This document shows positions 6,896-15,132 of a stretch of DNA of 64,000 nt, in pieces (positions within the stretch are counted from its first letter, which is position 1; each line of letters opens with the position of its first letter). The stretch is from Acidobacteriota bacterium (GTDB lineage: Bacteria > Acidobacteriota > Vicinamibacteria > Vicinamibacterales > SCN-69-37), in NCBI GenBank assembly GCA_016716905.1, contig JADJUS010000004.1:992001-1056000 (forward strand), given 5' to 3'. Below the pieces are notes generated by a model. It was given only the letters and a program-made list of their open reading frames with translations. It searched no databases and was not told where the DNA came from. Position numbers and translations under genes: made by a program.

Positions 6896-9155
6896 GGGCA
6901 GCCTCCTTGATTCTCAGCTGCGCGAAGGCGACAGTGCGCCGCTTGCACGCCGGACACAGATCCTGCCAGTGGCCCAGGGGCTCGTTCGAAGAGGCCGCGA
7001 CCGGTGCCGGCATTGCATAGTCAAACCCCACCTGCGGCAGCACCTGCTTGAGATCGCCCAGATGCAGCGCCGATGTGTACCGTTCGCCACACCGCGCGCA
7101 GTGCGCGCCGGGACCTGCCGCGCCGGCATCCTGATACAGCTTCACGCCCAACTGCGCAGGCCGCTGAAAGATGTGGAAGAATTTTCCGAACGGCGCGTAC
7201 AGCAGGCCGGCAATCACCGTGATGGCGTGCGTGATCGCCAGGAACCCGTAAAAACTGCCGCGCAAATACATTGCCGAGACAGTCAGGGCCAACCCCGTGA
7301 CCGAGATCGCAAACAACATCAGCAGCGGCACAAAATCCATCGCAAACGTCTGGACCGCAAACGCGCCCCGATCACGCATGCGCCGCCACAACGACAGCGA
7401 GATCCCGGCCAGCACCATCACGGCCGCGATGTCGAGACCGTGAAAGAGCAACCATGACGTCACCGTCCGCACCGCAAACGACATCGTCGGGAACCCGAAG
7501 ACGTAGGTGACATAGGTCATCTGATCGTTGGGCAACGATTCAAAGTGAATCCACCCGAACACCAGGGGAAAGGTGATGGCGACGGCCAGCATGGTGCCCC
7601 ACGAGAGCAGCAAGTGCATCCACCAGCGCAGGCGCGAGCGCTCACGGATGAACGTCTGGCCCACGATGTGTGTCGCGGTCAGCGGTACCAAGCGCCGCAG
7701 TGCGCCGATGGGACCCAGTTGGCGCGCCAGTTCAAACCCGCGACGCCAGTAGACCTCGGTCGGCGGCTTTTGCACCCACACCGTGTAGTGAAAGACCACG
7801 CCCCACGTCGCCACGATGACCGCGAACGTGTAGACCACGAGCGCCGCGTCGAAGTTCTGCAGGTTGCGCGATCCCACAATAATCGAGGCGCACACGCCGA
7901 GCGTCCACATCGTGGCCCAGGTTGCGGCCCGAATCTGGTCGCTCTTGGCCCTGGTGAGACTGGGAAGTGCCAACCGCCACGTGCGCTCGCCGCTGGCAAA
8001 GACGCGACGGTTCGCCACACCGAGCACGACGGCCACTAGCGACAGCAGCGCGAATCCCGGCCAGGCCACGCCGAACGCGTCACGGAAGACCCCGAGCAGG
8101 AGCGGAGGAAAAAATCCACCGAGGCCCCCAAGGGCCGCGACGAGTCCAGTCACGGTGCCGGTTTCTTTCGGAAAGTGTTGAGGCACCAGCTTGAAGACAG
8201 CGCCGTTGCCCAGACCCATCAACGTGGCGCATGCAAGGGCGCCCACCGTAAAGGGCACCATCTCCGGCCACGCGAGAAACAGCGCGAAGGGGGCAATCCC
8301 GCCGAAGACCCAGGACAACACCTGCGCACCACCGACCCGATCGGCGAGCCATCCGCCCACGGGACGCATGGCGGTGGCCAGGACAACAAACCCTGCCGCA
8401 CGAAAGCCAGCGTCAGCCGGTGCCAACCCAAACTGATCGCGCAGGAGTGTCGGCAGATAAATGGAGAAGGCGACGAAGCCGCCAAACGTCAGAAAGTAAA
8501 ACGCGCCCAACAGCCACGCGACGGGCTCCCGCGTCAGCACCCGAATCATCGGCGCCAGTCCTGACGGACGCACGACGCCAGGTGGATTGCGGGCGAAGAC
8601 AGCAAAAACCACCGCAAAGACGAGCAGCAACACGCTGGTGCTGTAAAACACCGTCGTCCATCCGGCCGCTCCTGCCAGGAGAGGACCACCGAACACCGCG
8701 AAGGACTGTCCCAGGTTGCCGAGGCCATATACGCCGAGTGCCGTGCCCTGCCGTTCCGGAGGCGTCCAGCGGGACACAAAGGCCGCGCCGACGGCGAATG
8801 ACGACCCGGCTATCCCCAGCAAAAATGCGGCGCCGATCAACTGGCGGTAGCTCGTCGTCTGTGGCACCAACCACGCCGCGGCGGCACCGCAGAGCAGGAC
8901 CGCCGAAAAGGTGATCCGGCCGCCAAACCGGTCGGTCAGCATGCCGACGGGCAGCCGAGCGATCGAGCCGAGCAAGACGGGCACGGCCACCAAGAATGCC
9001 GTCGCCGACGCATTCAGGTTGTATAGCGCGGCAAACTGCGGGGCCAGGCCGCCAATCAGCGCCCAGCCGAGAAACGACACCATCATGGCGCCCGTCGCAA
9101 GGATGAGCGCCCGTGTATTTCCGGATTCCAGCGTGGACGCGGATCCTGAGCTCAT
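6888..9155 (-). CDS. Fusion: NarK-type MFS nitrate/nitrite transporter + NarI-like cytochrome b domain + C-terminal CxxC pairs
   Basis: 755 residues. Residues 1 to about 395 form a 12-helix major facilitator (GGLAPQFAALYNL start, DRVGG and DRFGG loops) of the nitrate/nitrite porter type. From about 410 there are further helices with histidines arranged as in NarI (RWWMHLLLSWGTM; LAITHAITVIAGLLYAPFGKFFHIFQRP near 640-668), expected to hold b haems and oxidise quinol. The tail has C686-x2-C689 and C734-x2-C737, like a zinc ribbon or rubredoxin-like site. It is the first gene of the nitrate reductase operon, overlapping the catalytic gene. The frame is continuous, so the fusion is not an artefact of joining separate genes. 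Confidence 0.85.
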   Translation of the reverse strand: MSSGSASTLESGNTRALILATGAMMVSFLGWALIGGLAPQFAALYNLNASATAFLVAVPVLLGSIARLPVGMLTDRFGGRITFSAVLLCGAAAAWLVPQTTSYRQLIGAAFLLGIAGSSFAVGAAFVSRWTPPERQGTALGVYGLGNLGQSFAVFGGPLLAGAAGWTTVFYSTSVLLLVFAVVFAVFARNPPGVVRPSGLAPMIRVLTREPVAWLLGAFYFLTFGGFVAFSIYLPTLLRDQFGLAPADAGFRAAGFVVLATAMRPVGGWLADRVGGAQVLSWVFGGIAPFALFLAWPEMVPFTVGALACATLMGLGNGAVFKLVPQHFPKETGTVTGLVAALGGLGGFFPPLLLGVFRDAFGVAWPGFALLSLVAVVLGVANRRVFASGERTWRLALPSLTRAKSDQIRAATWATMWTLGVCASIIVGSRNLQNFDAALVVYTFAVIVATWGVVFHYTVWVQKPPTEVYWRRGFELARQLGPIGALRRLVPLTATHIVGQTFIRERSRLRWWMHLLLSWGTMLAVAITFPLVFGWIHFESLPNDQMTYVTYVFGFPTMSFAVRTVTSWLLFHGLDIAAVMVLAGISLSLWRRMRDRGAFAVQTFAMDFVPLLMLFAISVTGLALTVSAMYLRGSFYGFLAITHAITVIAGLLYAPFGKFFHIFQRPAQLGVKLYQDAGAAGPGAHCARCGERYTSALHLGDLKQVLPQVGFDYAMPAPVAASSNEPLGHWQDLCPACKRRTVAFAQLRIKEAARV

Positions 9156-9171
9156 GTGCTCAAACCTTAGC

Positions 9172-9345
9172 TCACTTCACCATCATCAGCAGCATCCGCG
9201 AGCGCACCGGCGCGTGTGGCACATTCGCCGGAAGTCGAACGATGGTCCCCTGCGGCGCGCGATACTCCACGCCGCCGATGACCAGGACAAATTCACCCTC
9301 AAGCACGAGGACCAACGCGTCGTACGGCGACGTGTGTTCGGTACG
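9172..9345 (-). pseudogene. C-terminal fragment of a small cupin protein
   Basis: The frame encodes a clear end of a single-domain cupin (EHTSPYDALVLVLEGEFVLV, then APQGTIVRLPANVPHAPV and a TAA-type stop at 9172-9174). Upstream of about 9345 similarity ends abruptly, although the frame stays open to a Met at 9519 with arginine-rich, non-cupin sequence. The N-terminal half of the cupin seems to be missing. It lies 16 bases upstream of the nitrate operon start, so transcription through it may feed the operon. A short functional 115-residue protein cannot be excluded. Confidence 0.55.
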
Positions 9346-9354
9346 ACGGCGGGC

Positions 9355-9459
9355 ACGCTCCCGCGCGAGGAGCTCAACGCCCTGATTCGGATGGGCGTCA
9401 ACGGCATCCTGACCGACGTGCCCGAGGTGCTTGCGCCGCTCCTCGCCGACCTCAGGTGA
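9355..9459 (+). pseudogene. C-terminal fragment of a glycerophosphodiester phosphodiesterase
   Basis: On the plus strand, REELNALIRMGVNGILTDVP followed by EVLAPLLADLR and a TGA matches the conserved end of GDPD/UgpQ enzymes (MGVDGIxTDxP). Nothing recognisable precedes it, because the cupin fragment on the other strand begins only some 10 bases away. It is therefore a truncated remnant with no catalytic residues. The joint between the two fragments marks an old deletion or rearrangement. Confidence 0.5.
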
Positions 9460-9493
9460 CGGCTTGCGCCGCCCCGTGGCAAGATGGGGATCC

Positions 9494-10183
9494 GTGTCGA
9501 GTACTGTCGTCTGTCTCAAGGCGCAGCCGCTTTTTGCTGCTCTGGATCAGGCTGAGCTGTTGTCCCTGGCTGGCCGGGCACACGTCCGCCGATACGCGAT
9601 GGGCGAGGTTCTGTTCGCAGAAGGCGATGCCTGTCAGGGGCTTTACGTCCTCGTCTCCGGCAGGGTCAGGATCTTCAAGACCTCGGCCTCCGGGCGAGAG
9701 CAAGTCCTGGCCGTGGAAGAACCGGGGAGTTCCTTTGCCGAACTGCCGGTGTTCGACGGCGGCCCGTATCCGGCGTCGGCCTCCGCGATATCCGACACCG
9801 AGGCGCTGTTCATCTCGCGCGCCGATGTCCGCGCGCTGTGTCTGGAACGCCCGGAGGTCACGCTGAAAATCCTACAGGTCGTCGCGGCACGTCAGCGGAG
9901 GGTGGTGGCCGTGATCGAGGAGTTGTCCTTCACGACGGTTCGCCAACGAGTTGTCTCCTGGCTGCTGCGACAGGCCGCCACCAACGGCCGACCGTCCGAG
10001 CGCGGCACGACGATCACGCTGCCAGCCAGTCATCAGGAACTTGCCGCGCATGTCGGCACCGTGCGTGAGCTCGTGTCGCGCAACCTCACCAGACTCCAGG
10101 CACGGGGATTCATCGCTGTTGACGCGCGAGAGCTCACCATCCTCGATCCCGAAGGCCTGGAAGCCGACCTCGAGTCCGAGTAG
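9494..10183 (+). CDS. Crp/Fnr family transcriptional regulator
   Basis: 229 residues from a GTG at 9494; longer in-frame starts upstream would read through the GDPD remnant region. The cNMP-binding-like roll includes LFAEGDACQGLYVLVSGRVRIFK and SFAELPVFDGGPYPASASA. The C-terminal winged helix contains HQELAAHVGTVRELVSRNLTR. No cysteine cluster of Fnr type is present. A 16-base palindrome 18 bases after its stop (10201-10216) is a good candidate for its own operator controlling the exporter operon. The effector is unknown; haem-based NO sensing as in DNR is possible. Confidence 0.88.
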   Translation: MSSTVVCLKAQPLFAALDQAELLSLAGRAHVRRYAMGEVLFAEGDACQGLYVLVSGRVRIFKTSASGREQVLAVEEPGSSFAELPVFDGGPYPASASAISDTEALFISRADVRALCLERPEVTLKILQVVAARQRRVVAVIEELSFTTVRQRVVSWLLRQAATNGRPSERGTTITLPASHQELAAHVGTVRELVSRNLTRLQARGFIAVDARELTILDPEGLEADLESE

Positions 10184-10200
10184 ACCGGCACCCCGTGTCG

Positions 10201-10216
10201 AGTGACTAAAGTCACT
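10201..10216. promoter_or_regulatory. Perfect palindrome, candidate Crp/Fnr operator upstream of exporter operon
   Basis: AGTGACT-AA-AGTCACT is a perfect 7-base-arm inverted repeat containing TGAC-N4-GTCA, similar to boxes bound by some Fnr/HcpR-type regulators. Its centre is 54 bases upstream of the ATG at 10263, compatible with a class II activator position. The adjacent upstream gene encodes a Crp/Fnr protein. The binding protein is inferred, not shown. Confidence 0.5.
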
Positions 10217-10262
10217 GCGCTGGCCTGACGGGGGGCGTCATACTGAACCCGGAGGCGGCTGT

Positions 10263-10709
10263 ATGGGTAGTCACTCGTTCATCACAGGTGTCGCGGTGTC
10301 GGTCGCGGTGGTGCTCGGCGCGGGTCTGACGTCCGCCGCCGATTCGCACGCCCCTGCGAGCCTCACCACACAAGACGTTGCCATCAGAAAGGACCCCATG
10401 ACCGTCATCCCCTTGCTGATCGATATCGCGCCTGGACCGGACAAGCAGGTCGTGTCGTTGTTCACCGGACCGGGGCGCAAGCTGGTCCAGATCACCCTGC
10501 GCAACGGCGGCACACTCGCCGCGCACAACGCGCCCGTGCCAATCACGATTCAGTGCGTCGCAGGCAGCGGGACACTCACGGTCTCCGGCCAGGGGCAACC
10601 GGTGCCACTCACGCCCGGCGTGCTGGTGACCATCGAGCCCGGCGTCGTGCATGAAATCGTGGGGACGCCGGCCGTCTCCGTCCTGTTGACCCAGTTCACG
10701 GAACGCTGA
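10263..10709 (+). CDS. Secreted cupin-like protein
   Basis: 148 residues with a signal peptide (about 1-26, cleavage near SAA). The mature part resembles a single cupin barrel (LVQITLRNGGTLAAHNAPVP, VAGSGTLTVSG, LTPGVLVTIEPGVVHEIVG), with His in both cupin motif positions that could bind a metal. It is the first gene of an apparent operon with an exporter adaptor 10 bases downstream, behind the 10201-10216 palindrome. It probably acts in the periplasm; substrate unknown. Confidence 0.7.
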   Translation: MGSHSFITGVAVSVAVVLGAGLTSAADSHAPASLTTQDVAIRKDPMTVIPLLIDIAPGPDKQVVSLFTGPGRKLVQITLRNGGTLAAHNAPVPITIQCVAGSGTLTVSGQGQPVPLTPGVLVTIEPGVVHEIVGTPAVSVLLTQFTER

Positions 10710-10719
10710 AGGACACGGT

Positions 10720-11910
10720 ATGACATGGCGCTTCAGAGTTCCCCGCCAAGTCTGGGTTGTGGTGGTGGCACTCGGGCTGCTTCTGGCACTCGGGTGGGTG
10801 GCCACCCAGAGCGGCCCGCTCGCGCCGATTCCAGTGACGGTGGCGCAAGTGGTGCGGGCGGATGTGGCCCCTACGCTCTTCGGTATTGGCACCGTCGAGG
10901 CCCGCCGCGCCTACGTGATCGGACCCACGGCGGCCGGCCGCGTCCGGCGTGTGCTCGCCGACGTTGGTGATTCTGTCGCTGCGGGACAGTTGCTGGCTGA
11001 GATGGAACCTGTGGATCTCGATACCCGGGTGGCCGCCACAACTGCAGCCGCCGATCGCGGCCGGAGCGCCGTCGCCGCAGCCGATGCGCAGGTGCAGGAC
11101 GTCAGGAGCCGTCACACCTGGGCTGCGACCGAGGCGCGGCGAGCCGAAGCCCTGGGAGCCGCTGGCGCGGCCAGCCAGAGCTCAGTGGACGCCGCGCGAC
11201 AGGCCGAGCAGTCTGCCCAGGCGCAGCTCGCCGCCGCGGAGGCGTCACTGACGGCGGCCCGACGGGACCTCTCCCGCCTGCAGGCCGACACCGGAGGCGC
11301 GCAACAGCAGCGCGGCAACCTTCGCCTTGTTGCCCCTGTGGACGGTGTCGTCACGGCGCGAGACGCCGAACCCGGGTCAACTGTCGTGGCCGGTCAGGCC
11401 GTCCTCAAGCTGGAGGATCCTGGCAGCCTCTGGATCAGCGTGCGTCTGGACCAGGCACGGTCTGCGGGATTGCAGGCCGGTTTGCCCGCTCGGATCACAC
11501 GTCGCGCGGATCCACTTGCCCCGCTGGCGGGCACGGTTGTGCGCGTGGAGCCCATCAGCGATGCGGTCACCGAGGAACGCATTGCGAAGGTCGCGTTTGA
11601 CCGCGCGCCCACGGACGTATCGAGCGGCGAGATGGCCGAGGTTACCCTCACCCTGCCCGTGATCAGGAATGCCGTCGTCGTCCCCAACGCCAGCCTCCGG
11701 CATCGGGGTTCTGAACAGGGCGTATGGCGGTACGTGGACGGTCAACTCGGGTTCGTCCCGGTGATCACCGGAGTGGAGGGGGCCGAAGGGACCGTTCAGA
11801 TTCTTGACGGGCTGCAGGTGGGCGACCAGGTGGTCGTCTACAGCGAGCGCGACCTCGGCGACCGCAGCCGCGTCACGGTTGTGCCGGCGTTGCGAGGAGC
11901 GGTGCCATGA
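10720..11910 (+). CDS. Periplasmic adaptor (HlyD/MacA-like membrane fusion protein)
   Basis: 396 residues. One N-terminal membrane helix (about 11-30) is followed by a biotinyl-lipoyl-like half motif (AGRVRRVLADVGDSVAAGQ), a long alanine-rich coiled coil (about 100-200), the second lipoyl half (LVAPVDGVVTARDAEPGSTV), a beta barrel and a membrane-proximal domain. It bridges an inner-membrane ABC permease to the periplasm or an outer-membrane exit duct. The next two genes supply permease and ATPase, with ATGA overlap to the permease. No outer-membrane TolC-like gene is adjacent. Confidence 0.9.
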   Translation: MTWRFRVPRQVWVVVVALGLLLALGWVATQSGPLAPIPVTVAQVVRADVAPTLFGIGTVEARRAYVIGPTAAGRVRRVLADVGDSVAAGQLLAEMEPVDLDTRVAATTAAADRGRSAVAAADAQVQDVRSRHTWAATEARRAEALGAAGAASQSSVDAARQAEQSAQAQLAAAEASLTAARRDLSRLQADTGGAQQQRGNLRLVAPVDGVVTARDAEPGSTVVAGQAVLKLEDPGSLWISVRLDQARSAGLQAGLPARITRRADPLAPLAGTVVRVEPISDAVTEERIAKVAFDRAPTDVSSGEMAEVTLTLPVIRNAVVVPNASLRHRGSEQGVWRYVDGQLGFVPVITGVEGAEGTVQILDGLQVGDQVVVYSERDLGDRSRVTVVPALRGAVP

Positions 11911-13100
11911 TCAGCCTCGCAGGCCGGGACATCCTGCACTCGTGGAGCAAGTTCGTATTCACCGGTGTGGGACTCGGGTTGCTGATCGGTGTGACGTTCA
12001 CCATGGCGGGCGTTTATCGCGGCATGGTGGATGACGCCAAGGTACTGCTCAACAACAGCGGCGCAGACCTCTGGGTCGTGCAGAAGGACACGCTTGGCCC
12101 CTACGCCGAGCCGTCCAGCGTGCACGACGATGTGTACCGCACGATCCTGGGGATGCCGGGCGTCGCGCGGGCCGCCAACGTCACGTACCTCACGATGCAA
12201 GTGCGCCAGGGCGAGACGGACGTCCGCGCCATGGTCGTCGGGTTCGTCCCGGGGGAGCCGGGCGAGCCGCGCTACCTCATCGCCGGACGGCGCGTGACGC
12301 GTAGTCACTACGAAGCCGTCGTCGATGTGAGCGCCGGATTCGCGGTTGGCGATCAGATTCGCATTCGTCGGCACGACTACACCGTGGTGGGCGTGACGCG
12401 GCGCATGGTGTCCTCCGGAGGCGACCCGATGGTCTTCATCCCGCTCAAGGATGCGCAGGAGGCGCAATTCCTGAAGGACAACGATGCGATCGTCAACGAG
12501 CGCGCGCGTACGGCAGACAACCCCGCGCTCAATCGTCCCGGCGTCCCGGGACTGCTGGACGCGATCGAGGCCTCGCAGACCAGCGGCCACACCGTCAACG
12601 CCGTGCTGGTCCGTGTGGCCAGCGGCCACGCCCCCGATCGTGTGGCGGCGGACCTGCGCCGGTGGAAACACGTCGAAGCCTTTACGCGCGTGGAGATGGA
12701 GGACATTCTGATCGCCAAACTGATCGCCACGGCAGCAAAACAAATCGGCATGTTCCTGGTGATTCTGACGATCGTGAGCGCTGCTATCGTGGCCTTCATC
12801 ATCTACACGATGACCCTGGGCAAGATCCGGGAGATCGCCGTGCTGAAGCTGATCGGTACCCACAACTCGACCATCGCCGGCATGATCCTGCAGCAGGCAC
12901 TGTGGCTGGGCGTGATCGGGTTTGCGGTTGGCAAGATCGCAGCCACACTCTGGGGGCCGGCGTTCCCGCGATACGTGCTGCTCGAACCCCGGGACGCGGT
13001 GATCGGCTTCGTCATCGTCATGCTCGTCTGCGTCCTCGCCAGCACGCTGGCCATTCGCGCGGCTTTGCGCGTGGACCCGGCGGCCGCGATTGGGGGCTGA
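11907..13100 (+). CDS. ABC transporter permease (FtsX/MacB/DevC type)
   Basis: 397 residues. An N-terminal helix (about 15-37) precedes a periplasmic domain (about 40-270), then three C-terminal helices (about 277-300, 325-350, 365-385) with the FtsX-like AIVAFIIYTMTLGKIREIAV loop and final RVDPAAAIGG tail. This is the layout of MacB/DevC-type permeases that work as mechanotransmitters with a periplasmic adaptor. It overlaps the adaptor gene by 4 bases and is followed at once by the ATPase. The substrate is unknown. Confidence 0.9.
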   Translation: MISLAGRDILHSWSKFVFTGVGLGLLIGVTFTMAGVYRGMVDDAKVLLNNSGADLWVVQKDTLGPYAEPSSVHDDVYRTILGMPGVARAANVTYLTMQVRQGETDVRAMVVGFVPGEPGEPRYLIAGRRVTRSHYEAVVDVSAGFAVGDQIRIRRHDYTVVGVTRRMVSSGGDPMVFIPLKDAQEAQFLKDNDAIVNERARTADNPALNRPGVPGLLDAIEASQTSGHTVNAVLVRVASGHAPDRVAADLRRWKHVEAFTRVEMEDILIAKLIATAAKQIGMFLVILTIVSAAIVAFIIYTMTLGKIREIAVLKLIGTHNSTIAGMILQQALWLGVIGFAVGKIAATLWGPAFPRYVLLEPRDAVIGFVIVMLVCVLASTLAIRAALRVDPAAAIGG

Positions 13101-13101
13101 C

Positions 13102-13800
13102 ATGACGAGCGTCGACGGGATCCAGATAGAAGGATTGAGCAAACGCTACGGCGAAGGGCCGACCGCCGTCGATGCGCTCAAGGACGTCAACATGTCTGTG
13201 GCGCCAGGCGAGGTCGTCGGGCTGATCGGGCCGAGCGGCTCGGGCAAGACCACGCTGCTCAAGTGCCTCGGCGCGGTCATTGAGCCGACGCGCGGCCGCA
13301 TGACGCTGGGTGGCCAGGTGATCTACGACGGCGGCTGGAAGATCGCCGATCTGCGTGTCTTGCGCCGCGACCGGATCGGATTCATCTTTCAGGCGCCGTA
13401 CTTGATTCCGTTTCTCGATGCCACCGACAACGTGGCCCTGCTCCCGATGCTGGCCGGCCAATCAAACGCGGTTGCGAGGGCCCGTGCACGAGAGCTGTTG
13501 GAGGCCCTCGACATGGCACATCGCGCCAGCGCACTGCCTGCGGAGCTGTCGGGCGGCGAGCAGCAGCGCGTCTCCATTGCCCGGGCACTGGCCAACCGGC
13601 CGCCTGTCATTCTGGCCGACGAGCCAACGGCGCCACTCGACAGCGAGCGGGGCCTCGCCGTCATGCGCATCCTCCACCAATTGGCGAGCCAGTACGCGAC
13701 GGCGATCGTCGTCGTGACGCACGACGAGAAGATCATCCCGACCTTCAAACGCACCTACCACATCCGCGATGGGCGGACCGTCGAGGAGGCGCTGCGCTGA
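13102..13800 (+). CDS. ABC transporter ATP-binding protein (MacB/DevA/LolD type)
   Basis: 232 residues. Walker A is GPSGSGKTT, the signature motif LSGGEQQR and Walker B VILADEPT are intact, and the H-loop is VVTHD. The ATG at 13102 has a GGGGG sequence 5 bases before it, and this start is preferred over an in-frame TTG at 13090. It pairs with the preceding permease and adaptor as a tripartite-type exporter. The 3' end overlaps by about 55 bases a convergent phosphatase remnant. Confidence 0.92.
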   Translation: MTSVDGIQIEGLSKRYGEGPTAVDALKDVNMSVAPGEVVGLIGPSGSGKTTLLKCLGAVIEPTRGRMTLGGQVIYDGGWKIADLRVLRRDRIGFIFQAPYLIPFLDATDNVALLPMLAGQSNAVARARARELLEALDMAHRASALPAELSGGEQQRVSIARALANRPPVILADEPTAPLDSERGLAVMRILHQLASQYATAIVVVTHDEKIIPTFKRTYHIRDGRTVEEALR

Positions 13801-14580
13801 ACGCGCGCTGTCGGATGGCCTCGCGCAGCACGAGTCCCTCGACGCCGCGCATCTCCAGACCGAGCAGCGCGGCAATCGTCGGCGGCTCGTCGATATTCCG
13901 GACGTGGCCCAGCCGCGCGCCCCGGGCAATCCCCGATCCCGACAGCACGAGCACTGGATACATCTCTGGATAATCCGGCAGAAAGCCGTGGCCGTGATAC
14001 GGCTCGTCCATCAGGCGCCGCGCGGTGGACGAATTCTTCGGGTCGAGCGTCAGATGGGTCTCGATATCAGCGGTGAGCGCACCCCACGACAGATAGTGGG
14101 ACGGGCCGAACTCGTGCTGGGCCTTGTCTGTGACGAGCAGGTGGATGGCGGTGAAGGCCGGCTTCCGTCGTTCGAAGACGTGGGCGGCGGCCTGGGTCAG
14201 CGCCAGGTCGCCCGCGCCTTGCGCGTACGGGTTGTCGTAGAACGCGTAGTACGCATCGATCGGCACGTCGGCGCTGCGCAGCTCGTCTGGCAGCCCGGGC
14301 GTCACCTCGCGCGGGTCGGGCCCGCCCTCGACCCTGAAGACCTCCGCCACGTTGTCGTCAATGGCTGCATCACTTCGCGTTTCGGGCCGGAAGAACGCGG
14401 CGGTGCGTCGCCCGCTCGCCTTGACGACATCGAAGATCGTCGCGGCCTTCACCGACTCACGTCTGGTGAGGTTCGTGAAGAGCAGCCGCTCGCCCGTGCG
14501 CCGTACGGTGACGCGGTTGCCGACAACCCCGTGCAGGCGTGGCCTGACCCCGGTGATGAGCGTGGTGTGCGACAGATGAG
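13745..14580 (-). pseudogene. Alkaline phosphatase / nucleotide pyrophosphatase family gene, 5'-truncated and internally deleted
   Basis: The frame carries SHTTLITGVRPRLHGVVGN near its beginning and LPDYPEMYPVLVLSGSG plus a full end (LGLEMRGVEGLVLREAI), typical of alkaline phosphatase superfamily proteins. The N-terminal part with the metal site and nucleophile is missing, because similarity stops at about 14575 where integrase-remnant DNA begins. The middle is also short: the central segment expected between YLSWGALTA and EPYHGHGF, including a metal-binding DHG, is absent. It is therefore very unlikely to be active. It marks the left edge of the integrated region. Confidence 0.7.
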
Positions 14581-14612
14581 TCAGGCACAAGCTGCGGTAC
14601 CTATATGCGACC

Positions 14613-14807
14613 GTGCGTCGAGCACAGGGCATGGATCTGGCTGACGTTCAGGAGTTGATGGGGCACAAGTGGGCGCCGACCACGCAGTGGTACGCGATGG
14701 TGGCAGCGAAAAAGCTGGCCGCGGCAGCGCGGCTGCTCCACGAGGCTTGGCATCCGCTATGTTCGACATCGGACGGTAAGGTCGGCGGGAGGTCGGGAAC
14801 AGATTGA
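14613..14807 (+). pseudogene. C-terminal remnant of a tyrosine recombinase
   Basis: About 45 codons match the end of a phage-type integrase: DLADVQELMGHKWAPTTQWY, then AMVAAKKLAAAARLL, with the GH histidine and catalytic tyrosine region visible. The arm-binding and most of the catalytic domain are missing and no proper start exists, only a GTG inside the remnant. It is a different lineage from the intact integrase at 16886-18007 (GHQDLKTTQRYMHL), so at least two integration events are recorded here. Confidence 0.65.
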
Positions 14808-15043
14808 CTTCTAGTCGCTCACGACCTGCGTTTGATGGGGCCACCGTATCGCCAATCCGATGGCTCGCGGTGTGGCTCAGGGGCTGGCTCGTCATCTGAC
14901 CCCCACGGTGGCCATCACGTCTGCCCTCGAAGCCACGAGCAACTCATTTACTGATACCGACTTGTGAACTCCACGCGGTTGCCTCGAAACGAGTGCTTGG
15001 GCCAGCGCCTCGGTCGCGAATTGGGTTGCGGATGGGGTCGAGA

Positions 15044-15132
15044 GCGAAGGGGGAGCGACCCCCCGCTTCGCGCTGGCCCCTGACCCAGCGCCTGTCGGCG
15101 CCGGGCCAAGCCGGGGGTCGCTCCCCCTTCGC
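15044..15132. repeat. 20-base inverted repeat with about 49-base spacer
   Basis: GCGAAGGGGGAGCGACCCCC at 15044-15063 is matched by its reverse complement at 15113-15132. The spacer is GC-rich and itself partly self-complementary (CGGCGCCGGGCC). It could fold into a long hairpin. No transposase or coding frame is associated. It resembles small palindromic mobile elements, but no second copy is seen in the window. Confidence 0.7.

Noticed and set aside
14600..14900. Left attachment site matching the tmRNA 3' end
   Set aside because: I looked for GGTGGAGGCGGCGGGAG-like sequence around the left boundary and found none; the left end is undefined.
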